DNA of 64,000 nt, taken from the NCBI GenBank assembly GCA_963733905.1, contig CAVTEU010000007.1, positions 372,001 through 436,000 on the forward strand. Reading direction: 5' to 3'. This stretch comes from DATADW01 sp963733905. GTDB lineage: Bacteria; Actinomycetota; Acidimicrobiia; Spongiisociales; DATADW01. Of the stretch, positions 17,604 to 27,581 are shown one piece after another; the first letter of the stretch is position 1; every line of letters begins with the position of its first letter. Position numbers and translations under genes: made by a program. Under the pieces are notes generated by a model. That model was not told the origin of the DNA. It searched no databases and saw nothing but the letters and a program-made list of their open reading frames with translations.

Positions 17604-19208
17604 TCAGTTGATCTTGCTGGTTCGCCCAGCCCACTCCTTGTCCCGCAGAACGTACTTCTGGATCTTCCCCGTCGACGTCTTGGGCAATGCGGTGAGGAAC
17701 TCGACCTGATCCGGCGCCTTGAACTTGGCGATCCGCTGGCGGACGTGTCCGATTAGCTCGTCTTCGGTCACCTCAGCGCCCGACTTGAGCACGACGAAGG
17801 CCTTGGGCCGCTCCCCCCAGTAGTCGTCGGGCACCGAGACCACCGCCACCTCGAGGACGGCGGGGTGGCTGACCAATGCCTGCTCGACCTCGATGGTCGA
17901 GATGTTCTCCCCACCCGAGACGATGATGTCCTTGGCTCGATCCCGCAGCTCGATGTAGCCGTCGGGGTGCCATACGCCGAGGTCGCCGGAGTGGAACCAA
18001 CCACCGCGGAAGGCGTGCTCGGTCGCATCCGGGTCGTCGAAATAGCCCTTCATGACATTGTTGCCCCGCATCACGACTTCTCCGATGGTGGACGCGTCTC
18101 GGGGGACGTCGGCCATCTCCTCATCAACCACCCTTATCGGGTCGGCCGAGACCATGGCCAACCCCTGCCGGGCCATGAGCCGGGCGCGCTCCGCCGGCTC
18201 GAGGTGCGCCCAACCGGGCTGCTCCTGGCACACGGTGTACGGGCCGTAGGTCTCGGTGAGCCCGTAGACGTGGACCACCTCGGCGCCCAGCGCCGTCATC
18301 TGGGCGATCAGGGTTGGGCTGGGCGGGGCGCCCGCGGTTGTCACCACCAGCGGTGACACCGAGGGGCCGAGCCTCAGCGGCGTTGGCCAGCGAGATCAGG
18401 ACGGTTGGTGCTGCGTTGAGATGGGTGACGCCTTCGCTTTCGAGGAGCCGCCACACCTCAGACGGGTCGACCGCCCGCAGACACACATGGGTGCCACCGA
18501 TGGCGGTTACCCCCCAGGTGGTACACCAGCCGTTGCAGTGGAACATGGGGAGGGTCCACAGGTAGACCGACTCGGACGAATGCCGGGAGTGGATCACCTC
18601 GGCCATGGCGTTGAGATGCGCCCCCCGGTGCGTGTACATGACACCCTTGGGTCGGCCGGTCGTGCCGCTGGTGTAGTTGATCGAGATGGTGCGGTCCTCG
18701 TCGTCCACGGTCCAGGCCATCGGCTCGTCGTCGCCCCTGGCCATGAAGTCGGCGAATCCGGTCGCCGGGAGTGACGACCCGCGGCCGGTGTCGTCCACCG
18801 TCACGATCTCCTCGACTCCACCCAGGTCGTGCATCGACCGGCTCGATCAACGGGGTGAGTTCGGAGTCCACAACGAGCAGCCTGGCGCCCGAGTGACCGA
18901 GGATGTATCGGATCTCCTCTGATGAGAGCCGGGTGTTGATCGCCACCAGCACCGCCTCTGCCAGAGGCACGCCGAAATGCGCAACCAGGAGCTCGGGGAT
19001 GTTCGGGCAGAGATAGGCAACGCGGTCACCCTGCTCGATCCCCGATGCTTTGAGGGCATGTGCCAGGCGCGTGGCCGATTGCGCCATCTCGCGATAGCTG
19101 AGTCGCCGGTCGCCATGGACTGATGGCGGTCTTGTCCGGGAAGACCTCACTGCTCCGACCCAGGAATGAGAGCGGGGTCAGCTGCGTGAGATGGACGGGC
19201 TCGGCCAC
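17604..19208 (-). CDS. Fatty-acyl-CoA synthetase (AMP-binding)
   Basis: Activates a carboxylic acid to its CoA thioester via an acyl-adenylate. The P-loop-like motif is ISINYTSGTTGRPKGVMYTH; further motifs are PMFHCNGWCTTWG, the A5 YGLTETYGP, A7 WFHSGDLGVWHPDGY, A8 DRAKDIIVSGGENISTIEVE and the catalytic Lys in LPKTSTGKIQKY. Three +1 breaks (about 19120, 18840 and 18360) with 1605 bases (3n). About 534 residues, medium/long-chain ligase size. Eleven bases before the desulfurase-like gene; together with the enoyl-CoA hydratase upstream it suggests fatty-acid or side-chain catabolism. Confidence 0.9.
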
Positions 19209-19434
19209 AGGTCTCCTCTCCAGATGTGTTCGGAGGGTAGGGCGGGCAGCGCCCGGCGTACCCTCGATCGACCGAGGACGTATCTGATCGGCTCGCTTGG
19301 GCCTCCTCCTCTACCCGGTCGAGGTCCGCATCGGACGGCGCACCTGGGCGGCCGAAATCGAGTCAGACGGTGTGGACCTCCCGGGGCACCAACCGGTCGA
19401 ATGGGACATCGCCACCCGGATCGTCACCTGAGGG
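19209..19434. other. Spacer with a weak plus-strand ORF
   Basis: 226 bases between the enoyl-CoA hydratase stop and the acyl-CoA synthetase start. A plus-strand open stretch of about 44 codons (ending ...DIATRIVT at 19431) looks codon-like but has no convincing start, so I do not call it. Otherwise I see nothing here. Confidence 0.4.
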
Positions 19435-20202
19435 TCAACCCGGCCACGAGGGCGGCCGCTTCTCCAAGAAGGCGGTCATTCCTTCCTGGGCGTCGGCCAG
19501 TCCGGCGTTGCCGGTCATCACCGCCGACATCGACCGGTAGGCCTCCTCTTCGGTGGCGTCCACCTGGCGGTAGAACGCCTCCTTGCCGAGCCCGACCACT
19601 CGCGGGCTGAAACGGAGGATGCGTTCCACCAACTCGTCCACCTCGGCGTCGAGCCGATCGTCGGGTACCGCCTTGTTGACCAAACCCCACTCCGCAGCCG
19701 TCGCCGCGTCGACCCGGTCCCCGGTGAGCAGCATCTCCATGGCGCGTTTGCGCCCTACGGCTCTGGTTAGCGGGACCATCGGCGTCGAGCAGAACAACCC
19801 GATCATCACCCCAGGAGTGGCGAACCAGGCCGACTCGACCGCCACGGCCAGATCACAGCTGGCCACGAGCTGACACCCTGCAGCGGCCGCGGGGCCCTGG
19901 ACCCGCGCCACCACCGGCTGGGGGATTCTGTGGAGGGCGAGCATCATCTCGGTGCAGACGTCGAAGAGCAACCGGTGGTGATCCTCGTCGGCCCCGACCA
20001 TCTCGGAGATGTCGTGGCCCGCCGAGAACACCGGGCCTTCGGCGCCGAGCACCACCACTTCGGTCTCTGCCGGGAGCGTCCCAACCGCCTCGATCAGCTC
20101 CCGCATCGTCGCCAGCCCCAGAGCGTTTCGCCGCTCTGGTCGGTCCAGGGTCAATCGGGTGACCCGGCCATCGTGCTTTATGGCGAGGTTCTCGCCCATC
20201 AT
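19435..20202 (-). CDS. Enoyl-CoA hydratase/isomerase family protein
   Basis: Crotonase fold, about 255 residues, intact from ATG 20202 or 20199. LTLDRPERRNALGLATMREL is the usual N-terminal signature; FSAGHDISEM and ARVQGPAAAAGCQLVASCDLAV hold the oxyanion-hole backbone groups. The catalytic Glu pair of true hydratases is not obvious (PGVMIGLFCSTP), so the reaction may differ from crotonyl-CoA hydration. GGAGAAACGGG precedes the start. It follows recN by 52 bases on the same strand. Confidence 0.85.
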   Translation of the reverse strand: MMGENLAIKHDGRVTRLTLDRPERRNALGLATMRELIEAVGTLPAETEVVVLGAEGPVFSAGHDISEMVGADEDHHRLLFDVCTEMMLALHRIPQPVVARVQGPAAAAGCQLVASCDLAVAVESAWFATPGVMIGLFCSTPMVPLTRAVGRKRAMEMLLTGDRVDAATAAEWGLVNKAVPDDRLDAEVDELVERILRFSPRVVGLGKEAFYRQVDATEEEAYRSMSAVMTGNAGLADAQEGMTAFLEKRPPSWPG

Positions 20203-20254
20203 CCCGTTTCTCCATTCGACCCGATCCGGCGGTCCCCGCTTGATCGATCGTAGG

Positions 20255-21859
20255 TCACTCGACAGAGCCGGCGGCGGCGATGGCGAGAAGCTCCTCGGCG
20301 TGCTCCCTGCCCCGCTCGCTCTCGGGCAGACCGGAGAGCATCCGGCTGAGCTCCTCGAGACGCTCATGCCCCTCGACCACCTCGACCGTCGCCGACGATC
20401 CATCCCGACGAACCACGGCATGGGTGTCGGCGAACGCCGCCACCTGAGGAAGGTGGGTGACGCACAGGACTTGTCGGTCGGCTGCCAGCTCGGCGAGCTT
20501 TGCGCCCAGGGCGAGCGCCGTCTTCCCACCGACGCCCGCATCGACCTCGTCGAATGCGACCACGGGCGCACGGCCGGCGCCACCGGCGAGACGGAGCGCA
20601 AGGATGAGGCGGCTCAATTCCCCGCCCGAGGCCACCCGTGCCACTTCGCCCGGGACGAGGCGGCGGTCAGAGGCGAAGAGCAACTTGATCGCTTCCGCAC
20701 CCTCGGAGCCCGGTTTGGCCGGCGCGACCTCGACCTCGAGGTGGGGGTCGCTGAAACCGAGCTGGCGGAGGTGGCCCAGCGCCGCATCGGCGAGCCGGCC
20801 GCCGGCAGCAGCACGGCTCTCTCGAAGCCGTGCGCCAAGTCGGTCGAGGGCGGTGATTGCCTCGGCCAACTGACCTTCGATCTCCTCCGCTCTGGTGAGC
20901 GACCGCTCCATCCTCTCCGCCCGTGCCATGGCTTCCTCGCCGAAGAGGAGGACCTGATCGAGGGTGGCGCCGTACTTGCGCCGCAGCGAGTTGAGCAGGG
21001 CCAGCCGCTCCTCCAACTCCGCCAATTGCGCGGGGTCGCCTTCGAGAGCGTCTGCGGCGGCGCGCAACTCGACGGTGAGATCTCCCGTCACCGCCTGGGA
21101 CTCCTCGGCGCGCTTTGCCAGTGGCTCGAGCGAACCGTCGAGGATGGAGGCTCGCCTCATCACCGCAACAACCTCCCCGATGGTGTCGCCAGCCGCCGTG
21201 GCGGCGGCGTGGGCGGCGGCGATCCTCTCGGTCAACTCCTCGAGATGACGGAGCCGACCAAGCATGCGCTCCAGTTCCTCGTCTTCCCCGGCGGTGAACC
21301 CGGCATCAGCTATCTCGCCTGCCTGGAACCGCGCCAACGCCGCGTCGCGCTGCAATGCCTCCCTCCCACCACCGAGACCCTCGCTCTCCCTCGATAGCGA
21401 TTGCGCCCTCTCCCAGGCGGCGCGGTAGTCGTCCCGCGCCCGGAGGCCGTCATCGTCGAGCAGCCGGTCGACGAGGGCACGGACCTCGGTCGGTCTGCTC
21501 AGCGCCTGGTGGTCGTGCTGACCCACGATCTCGACCAAGGTCCCGACCCGGTCGGCGAGGACACGGGCAGGAACCGGCGAACCATCGAGATATGCCCGGC
21601 TCCGTCCGCCACGGAGCACCTGTCGGGTTGCCGTCACTTCGTCGTCACCGGGAAAGAGCCGGGCTTCCACAGTCGTCTCGTCACCTTCCGGCCCGATCAG
21701 GTCGGGGCGGGCGGTCTCTCCGCAGAGGAGCCGCAGGGCGCCAAGCAGCAGCGTCTTGCCTGCGCCTGTCTCCCCGGACACCACCACCAACCCCGGTCCA
21801 GGCACGAGCCGGGCCGTGGCGATGATCCCCAGGTTGCGAACCGTGAGCTCGTCGAGCAC
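20255..21859 (-). CDS. recN: DNA repair protein RecN
   Basis: SMC-like ATPase acting early in double-strand-break repair. 534 residues, intact. Walker A VVVSGETGAGKTLLLGALRL, a conserved QHDHQALSRP, long coiled-coil arms (about 150-330), the ABC signature RVASGGELSRLILALRLA, Walker B VVAFDEVDAGVGG and VTHLPQVAAFAD. GTG at 21859, one base after nadK. The order tlyA-nadK-recN is conserved in actinobacteria. I saw no SOS box directly upstream; expression probably comes from the tlyA side. Confidence 0.95.
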   Translation of the reverse strand: MLDELTVRNLGIIATARLVPGPGLVVVSGETGAGKTLLLGALRLLCGETARPDLIGPEGDETTVEARLFPGDDEVTATRQVLRGGRSRAYLDGSPVPARVLADRVGTLVEIVGQHDHQALSRPTEVRALVDRLLDDDGLRARDDYRAAWERAQSLSRESEGLGGGREALQRDAALARFQAGEIADAGFTAGEDEELERMLGRLRHLEELTERIAAAHAAATAAGDTIGEVVAVMRRASILDGSLEPLAKRAEESQAVTGDLTVELRAAADALEGDPAQLAELEERLALLNSLRRKYGATLDQVLLFGEEAMARAERMERSLTRAEEIEGQLAEAITALDRLGARLRESRAAAGGRLADAALGHLRQLGFSDPHLEVEVAPAKPGSEGAEAIKLLFASDRRLVPGEVARVASGGELSRLILALRLAGGAGRAPVVAFDEVDAGVGGKTALALGAKLAELAADRQVLCVTHLPQVAAFADTHAVVRRDGSSATVEVVEGHERLEELSRMLSGLPESERGREHAEELLAIAAAGSVE

Positions 21860-21860
21860 G

Positions 21861-22679
21861 TCACAGCCCGCCGAGGCGGAATTTGGTCTTGACCCTTGCC
21901 GGGAAGCTGCGCCCGCTCATCTGGACGAATCGGACCGGCCGATCGCCGCGGCGGATCTCGACGACGTCCCCCGGAGCGAGTTCTGCAACCGGGACCCCGT
22001 CGGTGCTGACCCTGACATGGCGGTCCTGGGCGACGGTGCAATGGACCACCACCGAGGCATCGAGCACGACGCTCCGGGTGAAGAGCGAGAAGGGCGCCAC
22101 CGGGGTGAGCACGATCGCCTCCAACCCGGGATCGACCAGCGGGCCACCGGCCGAGAAGTTGTATGCGGTGGAGCCGGTCGGCGTCCCAAAGACGAGGCCG
22201 TCCGCCCGGTATGTGAGGAACGGCTCACCGTCGAATGCGACGGACAATGCGACCAGCCTCTGGCTGTCCACCTTCTCGACCACGACGTCGTTGACACCGA
22301 CCGCCTCGTTCCCGCCGGCGACGGCATGCAACGTCATCCGCTCGGCGACGGTCCACGATCCCGATGCGATGCGGTCGAGCACCATGTCGAGATCGCTCAC
22401 CTCGGCGTCGGCGAGGAAGCCGACCGTGCCGAGGTTCACACCGAGCACGGGCACGTCTTCCCGAAGCGCCACCTGGACTGCGGCAAGCATCGTTCCGTCT
22501 CCTCCGACCGCCACCACGAGATCGAAGTCCTCGAAGGGTGTTGCATCGATGCCGAGCGCCTCGGCGGCCACCGCATCAGCGGTCACCTCAATCCCTCGCG
22601 CCCGTCCGCTGGCCGTCAGCTTCCGGCCGACCTCGAGGGCGTCCCTCCGCTCGACATGGGGAACCAGAGCGATCCTCAC
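21861..22679 (-). CDS. nadK: NAD kinase
   Basis: Phosphorylates NAD to NADP. Contains VVAVGGDGTMLAAVQ (the GGDGT diphosphate-binding motif), VNLGTVGFLAD, NDVVVEK and FGTPTGSTAYNFSAGGPLVDP, the classical NadK signatures. 272 residues from GTG 22679, intact. That start overlaps the tlyA stop by four bases (GTGA). In the raw sequence nadK appears fused to tlyA because a +1 insertion in tlyA removes the stop; see tlyA. Confidence 0.94.
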   Translation of the reverse strand: MRIALVPHVERRDALEVGRKLTASGRARGIEVTADAVAAEALGIDATPFEDFDLVVAVGGDGTMLAAVQVALREDVPVLGVNLGTVGFLADAEVSDLDMVLDRIASGSWTVAERMTLHAVAGGNEAVGVNDVVVEKVDSQRLVALSVAFDGEPFLTYRADGLVFGTPTGSTAYNFSAGGPLVDPGLEAIVLTPVAPFSLFTRSVVLDASVVVHCTVAQDRHVRVSTDGVPVAELAPGDVVEIRRGDRPVRFVQMSGRSFPARVKTKFRLGGL

Positions 22680-23459
22680 CGCGCCGCCTCCCCCACCATC
22701 GACTCGATCCCCTCGATCGAAGCCGGTCCCTTGACGGGCCAGCACGAAGTACTCGCGATTGCCGGCCTCCCCACGCAGCGACGATTCGGTTGCCGCCACC
22801 GTGCCGAGACCGACGGAATCAAGGCACCCGACCACCTTTCGCAACGCCTCGACGAGGTGTTCAGCCCGACGGACCACGCCACGCTTGTCCAAGGCAGCCC
22901 GGCCAACCTCGAATTGCGGTTTGACCAGGATCAAGAGATCTGTGCCCGGACCGCTCAGCGCCGCCAACACCTGGGCGACGAGACAGAGCGAGATGAATGA
23001 GAGATCGGCCACGATGAGGTCGAATGGCGCACCGAGCCCACCCGGGTCCACGCTGCGGAGATTGGTTCCGTCGAGCGCCACCACCCTCGGGTCGGCACCC
23101 AGTGCCGGCGCCAGCTGGCCGTGGCCAACATCGAGCGCCACCACTTGCTCGGCCCCGCGCTGTAACAGACAGTCAGTGAACCCGCCGGTCGAAGCGCCCG
23201 CATCGAGGCAGCGACGCCCGGCGACCTCGACATTCAGATCATCGATGGCGCGGTCAAGCTTGCGGCCACCTCTCGACACGAAGACGACCGCGGGCTCGTC
23301 CACCTCGAGGTTGTTGGACGGGCCGACCAGCGTCGACGACCGTCGAGCGGTGACACCGTCCACCAACACCCGCCCCTCGGTGACGGCGCGCTGAGCCTCC
23401 GCCCGAGAAGGCGCTTGGCGGCGCGCCACCAAAGCCTGATCGAGCCGGACCCGGCTCAG
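22676..23459 (-). CDS. tlyA: rRNA 2'-O-methyltransferase TlyA
   Basis: Methylates 16S C1409 and 23S C1920 in mycobacteria, which sets capreomycin sensitivity. N-terminal S4 domain (RLDQALVARRQAPSRAEAQR), then an FtsJ-like domain with CLDAGASTGGFTDCLLQRGA (SAM site), ADLSFISL and LVKPQFEVGR. A single +1 insertion near 22735 (cccgTCaaggga) shifts the last 25 codons; the restored tail ends ...EGIESMVGEAAR with a TGA overlapping nadK. 784 bases (3n+1) agrees. Similarity requires starting before the first ATG/GTG; the only fitting codon is CTG at 23459, which makes a CTGA overlap with the upstream small ORF. Confidence 0.9.
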
Positions 23460-23587
23460 CCGTCGCCGTCCGGGTCGGGGTCGAGCGCCTCGCCGAGCAC
23501 GTCCACGAGCCGATCCGATATGTCCGGGGCATCACCGGGGTCGGCCCCTTCGAGTTCCTCGAGCAACGCTTCGATCTGATCGGACAT
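23456..23587 (-). CDS. Small acidic protein upstream of tlyA
   Basis: 43 residues beginning MSDQIEALLEELEGADPGD and ending DPDPDGDG; one amphipathic acidic helix can be imagined. No function known. Its stop overlaps the inferred tlyA start. M. tuberculosis carries a small ORF (Rv1693) at the equivalent place, which supports it being real. Confidence 0.55.
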   Translation of the reverse strand: MSDQIEALLEELEGADPGDAPDISDRLVDVLGEALDPDPDGDG

Positions 23588-23745
23588 GGGCGCCATTATC
23601 CACCGCGGCGCCCTCGCCGGGGGGATCTTCCCCTCGGGTCTTCGACTGCTCGGCCGCCCCCCTTTCACCATCGCCGCCAAACCAGCGGTCTACCGGCTCC
23701 GAACCAGCGCCGGCGAGCAGGCACCCGAAGGGGGATGCGAAGTCC

Positions 23746-24614
23746 ATGCGACAGACGACACGCCGGCGACGCGATGCGATCGTGGTGATTCTCGGGTTGG
23801 CGGTCGGGATCGGGGCAACCCTCCTGATCGACCGGCATCAACCCTCGGCCACCGAGCCGATAAGGCAACTGGCTACCGGAACCTCCCCCACCACGGTCAC
23901 CTCGAGCGCCACCCGCAGCTGAGACCCCTGCCGCTCCGGCCTCGGCGGTGGCGGCGGTCGAGGGCTTCCTCACAGCCGAGCAGCAGGGAGAGATCGCCGA
24001 GTCGTTCAACTTCCTCAGCCGGGCGGACCGGCAGACACACGGATCGGCGGCGGGATGGGAGGCGGCACATGCCGACCTGCTCCCCCCGATCGAGAGCTTC
24101 TCGGTCCGTTCTGGGATGAAGGTCGATGGATCGAGCGAGGTGGTCACCGATGTGGCCTTCACCGCCTCGCTCGATGAGGTCTCCGGGCTGGTACCCGGAA
24201 AGGCAGTTGTCACCTGGCGGCTGGTCCCCGAGGCGGGTGGTTGGCGCATCTCGCTTTCCGAGACCACGGTCGAGCCCAGCTATCCCCCCGAGCCGGCGGC
24301 AAGAGAGGCAGCCCGCCGCTGGGTGATGGACCGGACCGAGTGCGCCTCGGCGGTGGAGTACGAGGGTGGGCTGCTCGGGAACCCCGGTCTGGCTGATTCG
24401 CTGTGCGGGGCCGTGGGCCCTGCCGAAGTGGGACAACCAGGACCGCTCGAAGACCAGGTCGACGCCGCCCAGTTCATCGGGGCATTCGGCCCCGAGTTCG
24501 ATCGATTGGGGACGCTCGGTCGCCGTCGATTCACCGACCCCGATGCGAGTCGTGCTGGCGCCTGTGGGTGACCAGTGGGTGGTCATCGGCGTCCTCCCAG
24601 AGGAAGCCGGATGA
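23746..24614 (+). CDS. Hypothetical membrane-anchored protein
   Basis: Starts MRQTTRRRRDAIVVILGLAV: a basic head and a hydrophobic anchor (about residues 11-28), a Thr/Ala/Pro linker, then a compact domain of about 200 residues (VEGFLTAEQQGEIAESFNFL, VAFTASLDEVSGLVPGKAVV, WRLVPEAGGWRISLSE). The domain recalls lumazine/NTF2-like extracytoplasmic modules, but I cannot name it. Two +1 breaks (about 23915 and 24540); 869 bases (3n+2) agrees. The true C-terminus reads RVVLAPVGDQWVVIGVLPEE. First of three plus-strand genes inserted in a minus-strand block. Confidence 0.6.
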
Positions 24615-24734
24615 CCCTCGGCAGGCGTTCCCGGGACCCGCCCCTCACTGGGTAGGAGAAGGCGGCAGCCGCCCGAGCCGCCAGCACGCAAGGGCACGGA
24701 CACGCAGAAACGAACACGACACAGGAGGAATGAA

Positions 24735-26141
24735 ATGTCCCTCGCACGACGGCGACTGCCCGTGGTACTGGTGGTCCTCGGGTTGGCAGCTGCGCTCTTC
24801 GTGGCGCTGCTATCACCCCTGGGCGCCTCCAGCCACCGCGAGGCGCCGCTGATCACCGAGGACCCGGTAGCCGACAACACCGACGTGTACGCCTGGATGA
24901 AGGGCGAAAACCTGGTGGTGGTGGCCAACTGGATCCCGCTCGAAGAGCCTGCCGGCGGCCCGAACTTCTTCAAGTTCGGCGACGACGTGCTCTACGAGAT
25001 CAACATCGACAACGACGGCGACGCCCGTGACGACTTCACCTACGAGTTCCGGTTCACGACCAAGATCAAGAACCCGAACACGTTCCTCTACAACACGGGC
25101 CCCATCGAAACCCTCGATGACGCCGATTGGAACATGGTCCAGACCTACACCGTGTCGGAGGTCAAGAACGGCCGGAGGACCAAGCTGGGCAGTGGGCTCT
25201 TCTCACCACCCAACAACATCGGTCCCAGGTCGACCCCCAACTACGAGAACCTGGCGTCTCAAGCCGTCTACAGCCTCCCGGGTGGGATCAAGGTCTTCGC
25301 CGGACAGCGCGACGAGGTGTTCCCGGTGGACCTGGGGTCGATCTTCGACCTGGGCGGTTTGCGGCCGTTCAACAACTTCCATCTCCTGCCACTCGACGCC
25401 GAGTCCGGGATCGACGCCACAACCGGGTACAACGTCCACTCCATCGTGATGGAGATCCCAGCCTCCAGGCTGGTGGACGACGACCCGGTTCTCGGGGTCT
25501 ACTCGACGACCTACCGTCGTCAGACCCGGGTGTTCGCCTTTGGCGACGGGTCCAAGCCGTTCCACCTCGGGGACTGGGTCCAGGTCTCGCGGCTGGGGAT
25601 GCCCCTGGTCAACGAGGTCGTGATCCCTCTGGGAAAGAAGGACCGCTTCAACGCAAGCGAGCCACGGGACGATGCGCAGTTCCTCAACTTCGTTGTCGAC
25701 CCGGAACTGGGAAGGCTGATACCGGCGCTGTACGGCTCGAGTGGGATCAAGGTCCCGCAGGCACCGCGCAACGACCTGGTGACGATCTTCCTCACCGGGA
25801 TCCCGGGGATCAACCAACCCAAGAACGTCAAGCCGTCGGAGATGCTCCGGATCAACACCACGTTGCCGAGCGGTTTCCCCAACGGACGGACGCTCCAGGA
25901 CGACATCGTCGACACCTCGCTCCAGGCGGTGGCGGGTGTGTTCTGCGACAGCGACAGCGGTGACCCGGCAGACGGGTGCGCCGGAGCGAGCTTCGACAGC
26001 CCGTTCAACGTGTTCCCGAACAACGCCCTCAATGACGGCGCCACGGGGAACGACCGGCCATTCCTGACCGGCTTCCCCTACATGCCGACACCTCACCAGG
26101 GGTACGACCACGTCCACGACCACACCAACAGCGACGCCTGA
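24735..26141 (+). CDS. DUF4331 domain-containing secreted protein
   Basis: 468 residues, intact. Signal peptide MSLARRRLPVVLVVLGLAAA...GASSHREAPLI; the SSHREAPLI sequence directly after the signal is a hallmark of DUF4331. Then ADNTDVYAWM, YEINIDNDGDARDDFTYEF and a DRPFLTGFPYMPTPHQGYDH end rich in His. Function unknown; family members are exported and often lie next to TPR proteins, as here. A strong ribosome site AGGAGG sits seven bases before ATG 24735. Seven bases separate it from the next gene. Confidence 0.9.
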   Translation: MSLARRRLPVVLVVLGLAAALFVALLSPLGASSHREAPLITEDPVADNTDVYAWMKGENLVVVANWIPLEEPAGGPNFFKFGDDVLYEINIDNDGDARDDFTYEFRFTTKIKNPNTFLYNTGPIETLDDADWNMVQTYTVSEVKNGRRTKLGSGLFSPPNNIGPRSTPNYENLASQAVYSLPGGIKVFAGQRDEVFPVDLGSIFDLGGLRPFNNFHLLPLDAESGIDATTGYNVHSIVMEIPASRLVDDDPVLGVYSTTYRRQTRVFAFGDGSKPFHLGDWVQVSRLGMPLVNEVVIPLGKKDRFNASEPRDDAQFLNFVVDPELGRLIPALYGSSGIKVPQAPRNDLVTIFLTGIPGINQPKNVKPSEMLRINTTLPSGFPNGRTLQDDIVDTSLQAVAGVFCDSDSGDPADGCAGASFDSPFNVFPNNALNDGATGNDRPFLTGFPYMPTPHQGYDHVHDHTNSDA

Positions 26142-26148
26142 CGCTGCG

Positions 26149-27472
26149 GTGACGCGGCGGCGGGGGGCACGATCCCCCGCCGCCCGCGCCGTGGCACTGG
26201 CGATGGTGGCGCTACTGGCCGGTCTGGCGGTCGGTCGGTTCCTCACCGCCCGAGCCGAACCAGGTGCTGCCGTCTCGCCGGCCGCCGCATCGCTGGTGGA
26301 GACCATCGCCGTCCTCGAAGACCAGGTGTCGGTCGACCCCTCGGACGCCGGAGCGAGGCAACGCCTCGGGGTTGCCTACCTGCAACGGGCGGCCGAGGTT
26401 GGCGACCCGACGCTCTACTCGGCGGCGGAAAGGGTTCTCGGTGAGGCCGAGGAGCTTGCTCCCGGTGATCCCCGGACCGTGGCGGCGCTCGGAGTGCTCG
26501 CCCTGGCCCGTCACGACTTCGCCGAGGCTCTGAGACTCGGCCTGGCGGCACACGCCTCGGATCCATTCTCCGCCGATCCGCTCGCCGTGGTGGTCGACGC
26601 CGAGGTCGAGCTTGGCAAGTACCGATCGGCCGCCCGTCACCTGCAGCAGATGCTCGATCTCCGGCCGGGCCTGGCTGCGCTTGTCCAGAACCTCGTACCT
26701 CCGCGAGCTCAACGGCGATCTCGAAGGAGCGATCGAGGCGATGGAGCAGGCGCGTCTCGCCGGTTCAGGCTCGGTCCACGACGTTGCATCGGTCACCGCT
26801 CTCTCCGGGCAGTTGCTGCTTTTGGCAGGAGACCTGGATGGCGCCGCCGCAGCCTTCGCCAGCGCCGACAGCCTCGCCCCGGAGATGACGGTCAGCGCCG
26901 TCGGTTCCGCCCGGGTGGCCCTGGCCAGGGACGACCCTGAGGCGGCGGCCACCATCCTCGAGGCGACCGTGGAGCGGTATCCGGCGCCGGAGCCGGTCGC
27001 CCTGCTCGGGGAGGTATACGCCCAGTTGGGACGGGAGGGCGATGCCACCGCCCAGTTCGACCTGGTGAGGACCATCGCACGCCTCCAAGAGAGTGAAGGT
27101 CAGATCGTCGATCTGGAGATGGCCCGCTTCGAAGCCGATCACGGCGACCCGGGCCGTGCCCTGCGGCTCGCCCGGGATGCACACCGTGCCCGGCCCACCA
27201 TCCATGCTTCGGATGCTCTCGGTTGGGCGCTGTACCGGTCGGGGAACCCGGAAGGAGCATTGCCACATGCCAAGGCGGCACTCCGGCTGGGGACCATTGA
27301 CCCAGTCATCCGCTACCACGCCGCGGCGATCTTCGCCGCCAACGGTCAAACGAAATTGGCCGCCGATCAGGTGATGGTGGCGTTAGCCCACCGATTCACC
27401 CTCTCGCCGGCCCAGCTCGACGAGGCGACCAAGCTCGCCACCGAGCTTGGGGTTCCCGGACAGGAAAGGTAG
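26149..27472 (+). CDS. TPR-repeat protein, membrane anchored
   Basis: N-terminal anchor (AVALAMVALLAGLAVGRFL), then several TPR-like helical pairs: LGVAYLQRAAEVGDPTLYSA, VAALGVLALARHDFAEALRL, LSGQLLLLAGDLDGAAAAF, DALGWALYRSGNPEGALPHA. One +1 break near 26690; 1324 bases (3n+1) agrees. GTG start at 26149, seven bases after the DUF4331 gene; the two presumably act together at the cell surface. About 440 residues. TPRs mediate protein contacts, so it may be a scaffold for the DUF4331 protein. Confidence 0.82.
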
Positions 27473-27581
27473 AGATATGCCGGTGAGGCCACCGTGTTGT
27501 TGCACCTGCGATTAGGTCCCGTCGTCGTCGATCAGGCGCTCTCCGCGCCGGCCGTCGATGAGGTCGGCGTCCCGGAATGCG

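Noticed and set aside
19191..19610. Plus-strand ORF starting before the enoyl-CoA hydratase
   Set aside because: No ribosome site or family resemblance, and most of it is antisense to the hydratase gene; only a short codon-like stretch to 19431 remains.
21861..23432. Apparent TlyA-NAD kinase fusion protein of 523 residues
   Set aside because: In the adjacent frame the TlyA tail ends ...GIESMVGEAAR with a TGA that overlaps the nadK GTG; a +1 insertion near 22735 creates the read-through.
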